DNA of 64,000 bases. Origin: Branchiostoma lanceolatum (Eukaryota; Chordata; Leptocardii; Amphioxiformes; Branchiostomatidae). Of the stretch, positions 50,491 through 61,978 are shown piece after piece; within the stretch, counting starts at the first letter, position 1; every line of letters starts with the position of its first letter. Under the pieces are notes generated by a model that did not search any database, had not been told where the DNA came from, and saw only the letters and a list, made by a program, of their open reading frames with translations. A program made the position numbers and the translations under genes. The stretch is from NCBI RefSeq assembly GCF_035083965.1, contig NC_089730.1:18352242-18416241 (forward strand), given 5' to 3'.

Positions 50491-52645
50491 ATGTTGTGTC
50501 TTTCCCTTTTCTCTGCGGGTCTGGTCCTCTTGGCGTCCTCTGGACTGGTGCAAGGTAAAGCTCGTTCAGGAATTTGAAGCTTTCGTATATTTAGTTTATT
50601 ATTCCAAATAGTGCTAACAGCTTTTTTTCTTTGATGTACACTTAATTTCCATCGCTACTGCAATATTGTACAGTGCAAAATACTTTTTCCGTCTATCATA
50701 ATTCTATATACCCTCTCAACTAGTAATATCCTTGGAGAGCCCGCTACTTACTTTCGTTATGACGTTTCACAACTATGAAATGATAGTTTTTTTTTTGTGT
50801 CTATGGTTGGTTATTTATTGACATAGTCTCGTACATGTTGAGAAAAGAAATTGCTGTGGGAAGATCTTTTTGTTCTTATTTCTATGTTTTTGCCTGTTTT
50901 TCTATGTTATGTCCTTTTCCTTTCTTATGCATGGCTTTAGCATCATAGTTTCCACCATCTTGAAATTGTGGTGCTTCTCATTGTTCGCACTCGTGTCATG
51001 TCAATGTTTCTTTTACACCGATAAGCACACGATATCTGTCTCTCAAGGACTCCTGTCATGGCGCTGCGTTGGTACAGGGTAGACACAACTGCCGCACAGC
51101 TGCAAGGTCATTGATACGGACAGTCACGCAAAGAGACTTTTATCCATTTTAGGATGCATCTTTGTGTTCTCTGTAGTATGTTTCATCTCTGATGTGCAGG
51201 TAGAATGTTTAAAATACTCTTAACTTGAATTTAGAGTGAGTTTACATATGATGGGAGCTGGACTGGGAACAGAATCTGCTTCCCAACACATGTTGGGAGC
51301 CGAAGGACAAGGGTTAGTATACAGCGGACGTGATACTGAGAATGGATCTAATGCCCAAGAATCAAATTTATGTCATGCCTGGGCCTGATACGGGTGTTCC
51401 GGACCGTGTGATAACTATCCGGATCACATAGGGTTCGGGAGGGTTATCACACAGGCTTCCATAGAATATTTCGAACGCATTTCGAACGCGTCGGTTGCGC
51501 GGCCGTCGGAAATTCGAATACCGGATTCGGAGATTGGAATCAATGTTGCTACAGTTTCTTGTTCGAGGACACAAAACTCCCTCAACTTCTGGCGCATTCC
51601 GCATTGAAATGTGTGTTTTCTCGGGTGGGTATGACCAAGGTATGACATAAATAAAATACAACACGTTGTATTCCGCATCACCCTCGGTCCCAGCCCTCCC
51701 GCGGGTCGGATCGCCCGACGGCCGTAGGCCGTAGACCCGCGGTCGGGCTGGTACCTCGGGTGATACGGAATACCCCGCGTTGTATTCTATATGTATCGCT
51801 CATATCACAACGGTTTCTGTGTCTTTCAGTGAGTGCGCTGAGCTGTTATCACTGTTCCGACTACACCGAGGAGTACACAGAGTATGGAGAGATCCTCAAC
51901 GCCCCACCAACCTGTGACGTCATGTTTCTGGTGACGTGTGCAGAACACGAGGACGGCTGTATTCTGGGGATCGAGCATCACTTCAGTGAAAACGGTAAAT
52001 ATTGGGAGATTATTGATTCTCATGATATAGAGTATGATATTGAAGCTTCTTAGGTTGTCCTACGGCTTGTGGTCTGAAGTTGCCTTTGTTAAATCTTTGT
52101 TACATCATATGTTTTTAGTCACACTCTACGCATATATATATATACGCGTTTTATACTATTGTACTGTTTAGATAGAATCTGAAGCAAAAGTCTGTCCTCT
52201 TTTTTGGCAGTAAGATGCCAATGTCCAACATAACATTCATTTGGTTATAATCAAGGACATGATATGGCCTTTCCTTGCAGTATCACATTCTTCACGTACA
52301 CCATACAATGACCAGAATATATGTTTATGATATTCAACATCACAAAACATCCATTTTTCAGGCACCACGAAAAAGCTGGAGAGGAGACAGTGCAGTATGT
52401 ACTCAAACTGCAAGACGTCGCAACTGCTCTACCACAACAACACCAACCTGGCCTACTTTCAGCAGGTGCTGGGGAAAAACTTCACCATCGACATCCACTG
52501 TTGCCAAGACGACGGCTGCAACGAAGTCACAGGCGTTACCATGGCGACTAATGCTGCTATGGTAACTAGAAACAGTACAGCAACGGTTGCTAAGGAGAGT
52601 AATGTGTTATTGCTTGTTACTGCCTTAGCTGTCACTCTTAAATAA
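50491..52645 (+). CDS. Ly6/uPAR-type GPI-anchored protein (Ly6 gene 2)
   Basis: Three exons, GT-AG, phases agree: 50,491-50,554; 51,830-51,994; 52,362-52,645. Product 170 residues. Exon 1 is a signal peptide (MLCLSLFSAGLVLLASSG). Exon 2 begins the domain with LSCYHC and has further cysteines (PTCDVMFLVTC; DGCILG). Exon 3 has C-x5-C, two N-glycosylation sequons (NNT, NFT), then HCCQDDGCN, and ends with a Ser/Thr stretch and a hydrophobic tail (NVLLLVTALAVTLK). Signal peptide, Ly6 cysteine pattern and GPI-type tail make this a surface protein; its ligand is unknown. The stop codon overlaps an aataaa polyadenylation signal (about 52,641). Same exon layout as Ly6 gene 1. It lies downstream of PIGK, tandem with Ly6 gene 3. 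Confidence 0.9.
51668..51773. repeat. GC-rich inverted repeat in Ly6 gene 2 intron 1
   Basis: gtattccgcatcaccctcgg (51,668 on) pairs imperfectly with ctcgggtgatacggaatac (to 51,773). Inside is a second palindromic core, cgcgggtcgg ... ggccgtaggcc ... gacccgcgg. It looks like a foldback-type dispersed element; no target duplication is evident. Confidence 0.6.
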
Positions 52646-53359
52646 AAGGACAGAGGACAGAACTAAATGTTTTATAACTTTTTTATAGATAATTTGAACC
52701 TCTAAAGCCATTTGCTTTGTGTACCTGATCTTATCATTTCTTAACAGTTAAGTGTATTCACTATATATACTGTTAATTAAACTTACAACTTAGGCCATAG
52801 TGTGAAGAAATCGCTACTTTGAAGTGGTTCATTCAGGACTAGTTCAACACATTGTTACATACTTAGCGTCAATATCTTTCTAAACTATTTTTTAACTTTA
52901 AACAGACTGTCAAAACAGTGTCATATATCGTGACGGTGTGGCTTTAACAATACTTTGTAAAAACAAAAATCAATAACTCCTTTGTATATTTTCATACATA
53001 TGTCTCCTGTTTTCAGTTACTGTAATAAACAGGTAAATTTACCAATTAACGTGGGTTGTCTTCTTATTCAACTGAGAGTGTTTAATGTTTTAGTGAGTTT
53101 CAAACCTCTTTGGCCCGTAACCGGTAGTACAACATTATTATCAGATCTGACCTTTCAAAACTTCGAAATTGGTTGCAGTGATTCTGAGCGTTCGCTGATG
53201 TAGAAAGGACTACGCCTACAGATTAGCACAAGCGCCGGGCTTTGATGTGAACATGACCTACGGTAGAGTTTACTAATAGTCAATACGTTGTTGTTGTGTC
53301 ATACGAAACAGTAGACGGATTTGCCAAGACAATCAAGACAAGAGTCTTTAAAAGCCACA

Positions 53360-55829
53360 ATGAAGATCCTCCTTGCTGTTGTGACCGCGTCTGCTCTACT
53401 GGCGGGAGGTAGGTTTATGTTGGTCTTTAAATGTTGATCGATAAAGAGGGATGACAAACAGTGTACCTACAGTTTTGTCTTGTTCAATTTCAGCAATTCG
53501 TATAGCTCTATTTCTCTGGGCGAATTCCCACCATCTTCAAGTATATATATGTAGATACGTCTAATTTCTTTACCTTTTTTTGGTGCTGATTCGTAGAACG
53601 GTATGTACTGTCTTAATATTAGCTCTCTCTTCGTACTCTCCAAGCAGAGCTAGGGTTTCGGCTGGTTTTTGACGTGTTTTAGGCGTTTTTGTCATGCCTT
53701 CTACTTTGTCATCGTTTTTGTTGTGTAGCAAAAAGGATGACAAAGTAGAAGGCATGACAAAAACGCCTAAAACACGTCAAAAACCAGCCGAAACCCTAGC
53801 TCTGCTTGGAGAGTACTCTCTTCGTGTGTTCAATGACTCGTGTAATGACTTAACACTGTTCGTCGAGTCTGCCTACCCTACATATACAAACATGTTGGAT
53901 CCACACGTAACTCTGTGCTTGCAGCGATTGTTTTTCATAGGAAAGATAGAGACAAAAAGGAACAAAACATAAGATACAGAGGCACACACGGACAGAAAAA
54001 CAACGTTTGAGGAGACACGCGTTCACCCGCACTGTAATGTCACATTTTATCTTGGGTCACCGATCTGTTTGACGATGGGCGGGAGTAGTAATTATCTCCA
54101 ATGCTCATTATTTAGCACTTAAAGTCCCCCGTGTCAAAGACAATTGTGTTCTTTGTTGTTGTTCTCTATACCATGTACATGTATGTTGCTGTTGTTGACT
54201 CAATAACTTGAGACTTGTCGACTGTCAACAACTTGTGGTCTTACTACTGTACTTATCATCTGAATTTCAACAATACCTGGAGAGTATTTTTCGACTAAAT
54301 CTAACACAAGTCATTACACACGTATGGACACCGGTTATTGCAATGCCCATTGGAAAAATATCTTATCTTATCCCTGCGCTATGAATCAGTCCTTGAACTC
54401 CGCTAGTCACAAGTTCCCTTAACCTCCAAGCAGATATTGGGGGAATTTACCTGACTTCGCGGTATTGTCACAGCAATGCCTTCAAAATCTAACAAAGCAA
54501 AGCAGTACGTGAGGAAACGACACATTCTCACATTGTTGTTTCTCTTCTCATTGTCTTCTGTCCTAGCTGGAAGAAAAAAACTACATATTTTCCCCTAGCA
54601 ACATCTGACTGCCGCCGGAGACTTACTTTTTTCTCATTCTCTTCTCTCCCAGCCGCGGCCCTGAAGTGTTACAAGTGCTCTCTGCAGGACTCTGACGCCA
54701 ACTGTAACAGCCGCGGGCCCACCCAGTGTGATAGTGCGGCCGCGGACACCTGCATGACACTGTCTGCTAGTGAGTGTTACAAAGTGTGTATTATATAGTT
54801 AACTGGTATAATGGAAGAAGTAATGTCCTTACCATTACTCGGAAAATTCTATGTTAGCCGTGATTTGTGACCGTGTTTTATTGGTAATCAGGTCTTGGGA
54901 CATAATAATCGCAAGAAAGCATTTTTCTTGCCAATGCCAAACACAACATTTGCATTTCTAAATACATATAAATACATTTATAAATACATGTAAATGTATA
55001 CTGAAACAACATATATCTATAACCACGTATCAATTGATACTAATGTTAAAGACTGAATCCTTCGCTATATAATGTTATAATTCTGTTCATCTCATGATGT
55101 TAGAGTTTTCTGTATATCACAGAGTCCGACGGCATGGAGACCATCACCAAACTCTGCGGTTTGAGACAAAACTGCCGGAGGAGGAGCCTGGCAACCTTGG
55201 TCACCACTTGCAAGCCGAGCTCAGAGGTCGGTTTGAACTGATGGTTTTAGAAATACTCTAAGCAATTAGTTTCTCCACATTTTATTCTACTTTTGATTAT
55301 TAGATTTTATGTTCATTTATGTTCCAACTCGTTAATGAAATCGAATGTGTTCGTTGAGTCTAGGAAGGTGTTTACATCTGCAAAATTTTGTTCCGTTGAA
55401 ATCTGTTTGTGCCTTTATGATCTATGAATATAGTCTGCAGTTCGCTTTTTCATTGAGGTCATCAGGGAGCCAACAAGAAACAAACAAACATACAGATTAA
55501 ATGGTTGCAATGGGAGTTCCAATATGCACATATAGGAGATTTTGCGAATCTCCTTTGACCAATGTGCTGAGAAGAGAACTACATAATGGAATCACTAAGC
55601 GTAATTTTGTACGTTACGTCTTTCCATGTATTCAAACAAAATATATTTTACAGCTGAAGTCTTTTAACCACTTTATTCGTTTCAGAGCGTGTCAGGGTGT
55701 GTCCAGTGTTGCCAAGGAGACGCCTGTAACGCCGTGACGTCATTCCAGAGTGGAGCAACGATGACAAAAGTCAGCGTCATGGCAACCGTTGCTATGACAA
55801 TTTTAGCTTTCATACTTCACGTGCGTTAA
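53360..55829 (+). CDS. Ly6/uPAR-type GPI-anchored protein (Ly6 gene 3)
   Basis: Four exons, GT-AG, phases agree: 53,360-53,408; 54,653-54,769; 55,123-55,226; 55,686-55,829. Product 137 residues. Exon 1 is a signal peptide (MKILLAVVTASALLAG). Exon 2 starts the domain with LKCYKCS and has four further cysteines. Exon 3 is basic (CRRRS). Exon 4 carries CVQCCQGDACN, the CC-x-D-x-CN signature, then a hydrophobic tail (VMATVAMTILAFILHV) suited to GPI attachment. Compared with genes 1 and 2 it has one extra intron in the second half of the domain. Intron 1 contains a perfect palindromic MITE. The ligand is unknown; the Ly6 fold and surface location are strongly supported. Confidence 0.9.
53636..53813. 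mobile_element. Perfect palindromic MITE, CTCCAAGCAG family, in Ly6 gene 3 intron 1
   Basis: Arms 53,636-53,713 and 53,736-53,813 are exact reverse complements over 78 bp around a 22-bp loop, flanked by TA (53,634-53,635 and 53,814-53,815). The ends ctctccaagcagag are those of the elements at 8.4 and 38.3 kb. It makes mirror-image open frames on both strands, which are not genes. Confidence 0.9.
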
Positions 55830-56369
55830 AGAAAGTCGTTTACTTGAATTGTTGCGCTTTGCAAGAAAAAATTCCAACAGACGCTTGCATTGTAATATAC
55901 ATATAGTATCAGATTTTACTTTCAGTGTTTAGAACTGTTTCAGTAATTCCTCCGTATCGACTTATGCTCTATGGTTGAGTTGATAACAATGTATCAGGTA
56001 GTGATTACCTACGACGCCAAGTGAATAAACAGCATATTAGATCTACATTGTACGTGACTAGACATGATGGTGTGATTGGCAGAAACATATTCTATTACTT
56101 GTAGGTCGCTTGCACGCGCATACAGGCGACTGTATTGCGCAACGATTGTATAAGATAAACAATGTAGATAAACCAAACTACATCGGATAAGACTATGCAC
56201 TTTTGCAGATTTTGACAGAACGTCTAAATGATTGCTGTTGTGTCAAAGTCTGCACTTACCTTACATCGTACACTATTACTACTGGAGGAACATTTCATTT
56301 TAGATTTCCCTTCTCAAAAAGTTTAATTTGGAGCGATTTGCTTTGTGGCATTAAATGTTGCAACTAAAG
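55830..56369. other. No gene recognised
   Basis: 3' flank of Ly6 gene 3; unrecognised non-coding sequence. Confidence 0.5.
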
Positions 56370-57080
56370 TTGAAATTGAATTTCTTTATTTCGGGTATGC
56401 GACCCATAGAAAACAGCCATACAAACATAAAAACACAAGTAAACTATACAAACACCAATATATACACATGTCTCGAACCATGTCTAGACTCAGATCAACA
56501 TTAAATTGGTGAGGAGACAGGAGGCCCCCCTGATGAACCCTTTCGGAGACACTGAAGCGGATAGACAATGTTGAACCCCACCTTACACACACCGTAGTTT
56601 GGTTCTCACGCACCAATATGCTAAAAATCTCACATGGTATAACAGAACATTTCTGTCACTAAGCTTTTTCAACAATGACTCGGTCAAAAAGCCTTAGAGG
56701 AGTCCATAAAACACACGAAGACTGTGGATCCTAGTCCCTTGTAATATTCAATAACAACAGACATATCAATACCATGCTTGGGTTTAAATACAAACTGGAA
56801 GTCGGATGCCTGATGTCTGAAAAAAAGGTTCAAGCCGACTAAGCAAAAGTGCCTCCAAGACTTTGGAAAAGTATAGAAGTGATGGCAATCGGCCTGTAGT
56901 TATCACTACAGGAACTATAATGGAATGTAACAAAATTTTGGGAATAAAATTGTGTACAATAGCAGATAAGTAACAATGAAAGATGGATACAGATTCTCGG
57001 GTCAGCATTCTTTGAATGTTCATTTCTTATGCCATCAGAGCCAACAGCCGTCTCATCGGGCAATCCCATAATGATGTGAA
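56370..57080 (-). pseudogene. Decayed non-LTR reverse transcriptase
   Basis: Minus-strand pieces in shifting frames: DNYRPIAITSIL then KVLEALLLSRLEPFF (early RT), FVCFMDSSKAF (motif A, with the first acidic residue kept), and VRWGSTLSIRFSVSERVHQG followed by GLLSP (motif B, with Glu-Arg-Val-His in place of Gly-Val-Arg-Gln). Frameshifts and stops interrupt it. The element ends near 56,370 in an AT-rich tail with aataaa. It is a 5'-truncated dead copy of a different LINE from that at 13.7 kb. Confidence 0.75.
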
Positions 57081-57345
57081 CACGTTCTAACGTGACACAG
57101 TAATTTGCATACCATGATAGAAATCACAAGCACATTACATTCAAGGCATCGCAGCTGGCCTGTGAGCCTAGAGTGGTTCTCAGTAGAGTTTTAAAGGGTC
57201 AACGTGTGTTTTCTAGCGATTAGCAATATCCACTGGACCAGAGCAACCATCAGCTGTGTTTGGTAATACAGTACAGGGGGGTGCACTTCATACTTTTCTC
57301 CAAAATTTTCTTGAGTTGCCAGCAGCAAAACTTGTAACAGTTGCA

Positions 57346-60300
57346 TCAGTGCTTGCTCTGCTCTCTTGCAGTCTTGATCGTCTCAGAGCGAGCTAGAATT
57401 TCGCCCTGGTATTGGAAAAGAGAAGAGAACTTGCTTGCCAGTCTAAAGGTCATCATGAAGCTATCGCGGAACAAAAGACGCCATCCCCTTTTTTCCACTT
57501 CATGGGTTGCCAAACCCTCCTCGGTCAGAAGTACCACGAATTTGTTGGTTCTGTTGCCGGAAAAGAACGTCACTTTTATGGACGTTCCGTACAAAGTAAG
57601 TTGCGCGTTCCTCATAACCCACTGTGCCTCGCGGGTAACCAGCGTCATGGCCTCCTGTAAGAGCCTGCGATCCGGATCCTCAAGGCGATGGTTATCACGA
57701 AGGAATTTGACAATATCCGAGTGGTCAACGAAAGGTGTACAGTCAATCGCCGCCACCTGATTTTTAAAAAAAAGATCAACTTTTACTGGTTGTGATTGGA
57801 TAAACAAAGATAGTGCGTGTGTGAGCAGCCGTCTGTTCCCTTAAAGGTCAGTGTACTTATGATATCGTTCAGCTGCAATTGCCTTATGAAATGAACACAT
57901 TACTATAACTCTAACACTAAAATTTGTTTATCCTTACACGTATCCTTACGTATACCACCTGTGCGTGTTGCCTTAAATTGCATATTCTACAATTATGCGC
58001 GGACAAATTGTTCTTCACCAATAGAAACATACCAAAAGTTATGGTCGAATAGGCTACGAGTGAATTACATAATATTATAGAGAAAAAACGCCAAAGTGTG
58101 CTTTTGAGTAGAAATTTAGTATTAAAATCTCACCCTCTTCAATTCCGTCCCAAAGCGACCACAGAACAGATTGTCAGTGTCCAGTTCCTCCGGTACCCCA
58201 CCTTCAGCTCCCCTCAGTGGAGTGGTCCGTTCCTCCGGTGCTTCACCTTCAGTCCCCCTCACTGGAGTGTCCAGTTCCTCCGGTACCCCACCTTCAGCTC
58301 CACTCAGTGGAGTGTTCCGTTCCTCCGGTGCTTCACCTTCAGTCCCTCTCACTGGGGTGTCCAGTTCCTCCGGTACCCCACCTTCAGCTCCACTCAGTGG
58401 AGTGTTCCGTTCCTCCGGTGCTTCACCTTCAGTCCCTCTCACTGGAGTGTCCAGTTCCTCCGGTACCCCACCTTCAGCTCCACTCAGTGGAGTGTTCCGT
58501 TCCTCCGGTGCTTCACCTTCAGTCCCTCTCACTGGAGTGTCCAGTTCCTCCGGTACCCCACCTTCAGCTCCCCTCAGTGGAGTGGTCCGTTCCTCCGGTG
58601 CTTCACCTTCAGTCCCTCTCACTGGAGTGTCCAGTTCCTCCGGTACCCCACCTTCAGCTCCACTCAGTGGAGTGTTCCGTTCCTCCGGTGCTTCACCTTC
58701 AGTCCCTCTCACTGGAGTGTCCAGTTCCTCCGGTACTCCACCTTCAGCTCCACTCAGTGGAGTGGTCAGTTCATCCCACGGTGCCCCCCTTACGCGGAAG
58801 CCACTCCTCGGTGCATCGTCTTCGTGAGGACTGGGAATGTCCCTCTTTGTCTTAACAGCCATTAGTGCCTCGATTGTAGCTTCCTTTGCTCTTATGGTTT
58901 TATGGAGTTGATGGAGTTCTTCTGTTTTACTCATCAAAACCTTCTGTGCCTCTTCATCTTTCTGAATGAGAAGAGTAACCTCCCTACGGAGACTCTGTAC
59001 AATGTTACCCTGAATCTCGAGTCCCCTTTCAAGAGCAGCTACCTTTTTTGACTTCCGCTTCAAACAGTTAGCCAGATGGCGTGTGACAGGATGGGACACC
59101 CATTCTGTGAAACTTGAATCCTGTGTGCTGGTGATGGCCAGGTCCAGACCTTCTAGTTTGGAACCTCTGAAACTCCTTTCAGGACGAGAGTGCATCAAGG
59201 TTGACAGGTTGTCCACTGAAGTTGATTTCAGAACTCCTGATAAAACATACAATTCAACACCGTCGAAACTCTGCTGTATGAGAAATACCCGATACAATAA
59301 TGCAAAGGAATGGACAATCTGAAGGTCTCGGTTTGGAGTTTTTTTTACAATTCGGGGCCGACATGACTCGTTCCCCGAAAGGCAATAGCGCTTTTCCAAA
59401 CATCCTTTTTTGGCCAATTCAATGTTTCCGATGGATAGGGGTGCCTTGTCTTTGAACGACAGACGAATTTGATCTATTCTGTGGAAACGTCATTTTTGGT
59501 AGAAACCGTCATTTTAAGCAATTTTCAGCCGAAAAATCGGGAGCCAAAACTAAACTTTGCGTCTTATCTTCACGCACTATTTATATTAGGTCAAAACAAT
59601 TCCGAACCGGAACCTGAAAAGATGTTTTAAGGCTCTTGATATTGCTGGAAAAACCTTCACATCTTTCAACTTAAATCTAAACATAATATAACATAAAACA
59701 TAATTACATTGAGAAAACAAAATTAATCTGTATGTTACATCACACTCAATTTTCTAAAATGAAGAGACATGAACCTGGTACACATACCTGTCATGCAAAG
59801 CTGCCTTCTTACCCTAATGTAGTCATCATACCGAACCTCCACCCTGACCATCAACTCCTCCCCTTCTGCCACTGCTCGCATCTGGTCCGTGACCAGGATG
59901 TCTGTAAGAGCTGCCGACAGGCTGCCTGGGCCCAAACGGAAGTGGTCGTGATAGAACTCATCTACGTTAAATGGCTGGAGGAATCGTAAGTTGAAGATGA
60001 AGCATGTATTGGGGATGATGGATACTTTTCTAGCCTTGTACCTGTTGAATATCTTGTCTGCCTTTTGCAAACGCTCCTCGTCGTCCAAGGTGTCATTGTC
60101 AAAAAGTTCTTCTGACTTTTCCAGGATCTGATTGTATATAATCTGGACGAATTCTAGCTTCAGCTTAGCAGGAAGGACATCTGAAACACAAGTATCCAAT
60201 TCTCTACATGAAACAAATTAACCTTACTCTCTTCCCTTTAATGCTATATCTACTGCTGATGAATTAGGTAACATGTATATGCTTCTTCCTAGCGGATCTA

Positions 60301-61978
60301 TCTAAGTACCCGGTCTATTTAATGATTAGAAATTCTTGACGGTTTACAACATGTTCATTTATTTGCAAAAACATTTGGCATTTATTTCTACTTTGTACTT
60401 ATGTTAAGTATCCGTTTTGAAATATGTCATTTGATTTTCTTTCACTTCTGTACAATTTGATATGTTATTTGATTGCTTTTCTTTAGTTAGTTAGTAAGTT
60501 TATTGGTTTTTCTCATTTATTTATCAATCTATAATGATTACATTTTTTAATCTTACTGATGTATACATTCTAAAATGATCAGCGACTATAATTACGATAA
60601 GTAAGTAATCGCAGTTAAGATTGAACACTTGACAACCTTGGAGTTCCCCCTGCATGTCTTCTTTACTGTTTTCAACAAAATGTACTTTTTATATGCAATT
60701 AAACAATAAGGAAATAAACAATGCATAGGCATAAATAGAACACCAATCAGAAGAGAAGTGAAACAGGCCATATATATCAGAGGCTATTACCCATGCTCAA
60801 GCCCAGACGGGACCCGATACCGACTGCCGTGCACCCTTGACCGGTACCCGTTGCTGATGTTACACATCCGTTCAGATCACGTGACATAGGCTTCATGTCA
60901 TTTCAAATTGCGAAGGATCAGAGGACTGATCAAAAGCTTGTTGGTAGGCGCTTTACTTTGAATGTATACTGGAAGATCGTATAATATATATATATAATAG
61001 GTGACGTGCGGCTATGTATTCCTACCCATGATTAATTATCAACAATTTTGATTGTACTTAGGAATTATACTTCTAGCTTCACCTGGCATAAAGTTCTGGC
61101 GTGCATACAACAGACCAACATTAGTGGAGGGTGGCGGCCTCTGTCGGGCAGGCTGATCACCTGTAGGATGACAATAAAATGCATATTAGCATGATATTAA
61201 AAAACAACTGAACAGTAAATCTGATAAAAATGAGAGGGGTCATTTAGTACTGGAATAATATTATGATTTTTTGTAGATATCATCATGAGGGATTTTTTAA
61301 AGTACATGTTTCTAGTCCTATATAATACATACAATGGTGTGCTTACCGAACATAAGCGAGCAGATCTTTTCAGAAAGGCCGGGCAGGCTGGTTGAGATTT
61401 CCTGCGGGTTCACTCTCTGTGCGATGATTTTTCTCAACTTGTATGAGAACTCTCTGACGAGATTTCCAAACGCCTTGAAACTATCATTGTTGTCGTCTAA
61501 CCAAATAGGGAGGATTTGTTTGTTGTTTTCAAGAGCCGCTTCCCATTCTGCACGAATCCACGTTTTGTTACTTTGAAAGCAGTACTTACTGACCACAAAT
61601 ACAAACAGCTTAAGGGAGGGGCTCTCTATGACTTTGATGATGCTGTCTAGCTCATCGCCGGGCTGTAAGGAAATCTCGTCATAAAAGATCTGGTCCTTCT
61701 TTAGGCCGTCGGTCTCAAGACGATCGACAAGCTGCCGCACAAACGCCTTGTTTTCCCCGGCATGGCAGAGGAAGACATTGTAACCTAATGGAAAAAGAAA
61801 GATAAATTTCGTAGGTAAAACTACACAAGGCCATATTGACGTTGAAAATCCACAAGCCCAAATCATACGTGATGTTGGTAACGTTACGTTCTATATACTA
61901 GTAACTGCAGCTGACCTTAGGAAAGGCTCTGACTTTGATTATCATGAGCCAATGCCTACCTTGATGTGATGCAGCCAT
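57346..61978 (-). CDS. TIR-domain protein with coiled coil, 30-residue repeats and unknown flanking domains
   Basis: Six exons with consistent phases: 61,960-61,978; 61,347-61,784; 61,083-61,160; 59,788-60,180; 58,134-59,473; 57,346-57,756. Product 892 residues. Residues 8-150 are a TIR domain: YNVFLCHAGENKAFV, BB-loop region FYDEISLQPGDEL, and WIRAE, whose Glu86 sits where SARM1-type NAD-cleaving TIRs have their catalytic Glu. Then come a Pro-rich linker (154-178), an unrecognised globular region (about 180-430), a coiled coil (about 439-520), some 6.5 copies of a 30-residue acidic repeat (about 540-740), and an unrecognised C-terminal region (757-892). No signal peptide or membrane segment, so probably cytosolic. 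TIR proteins signal by assembly or by NAD hydrolysis; which applies is unknown. The exon 5 acceptor (gaatag) was chosen because the neighbouring ccacag gives a stop. Transcript evidence is lacking. Confidence 0.8.
58176..58774. repeat. 90-bp coding minisatellite within the TIR gene
   Basis: Units at about 58,181, 58,271, 58,361, 58,451, 58,541, 58,631 and 58,721 (ccagttcctccggtacccca) are nearly identical. On the minus strand each encodes two related 15-residue halves, TPLSGAEGGVPEELD and TPVRGTEGEAPEERN. Since 90 is a multiple of three, several antisense frames are open too and should not be taken as genes. Confidence 0.95.

Noticed and set aside
53570-53972. Mirror-image open frames on both strands sharing the peptide MPSTLSSFLL
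   Set aside because: They are the two arms of one perfect palindromic MITE.
58098-58865. Plus-strand open frames of 255, 218 and 212 codons, Pro/Ser-rich and repetitive
   Set aside because: They are antisense to the 90-bp coding minisatellite of the TIR gene. A unit length divisible by three keeps all frames open.
57346-61978. Reading the TIR gene as a STING-TIR fusion
   Set aside because: No STING membrane segments or cyclic-dinucleotide-binding motifs are visible. The TIR is N-terminal, followed by a coiled coil and repeats.
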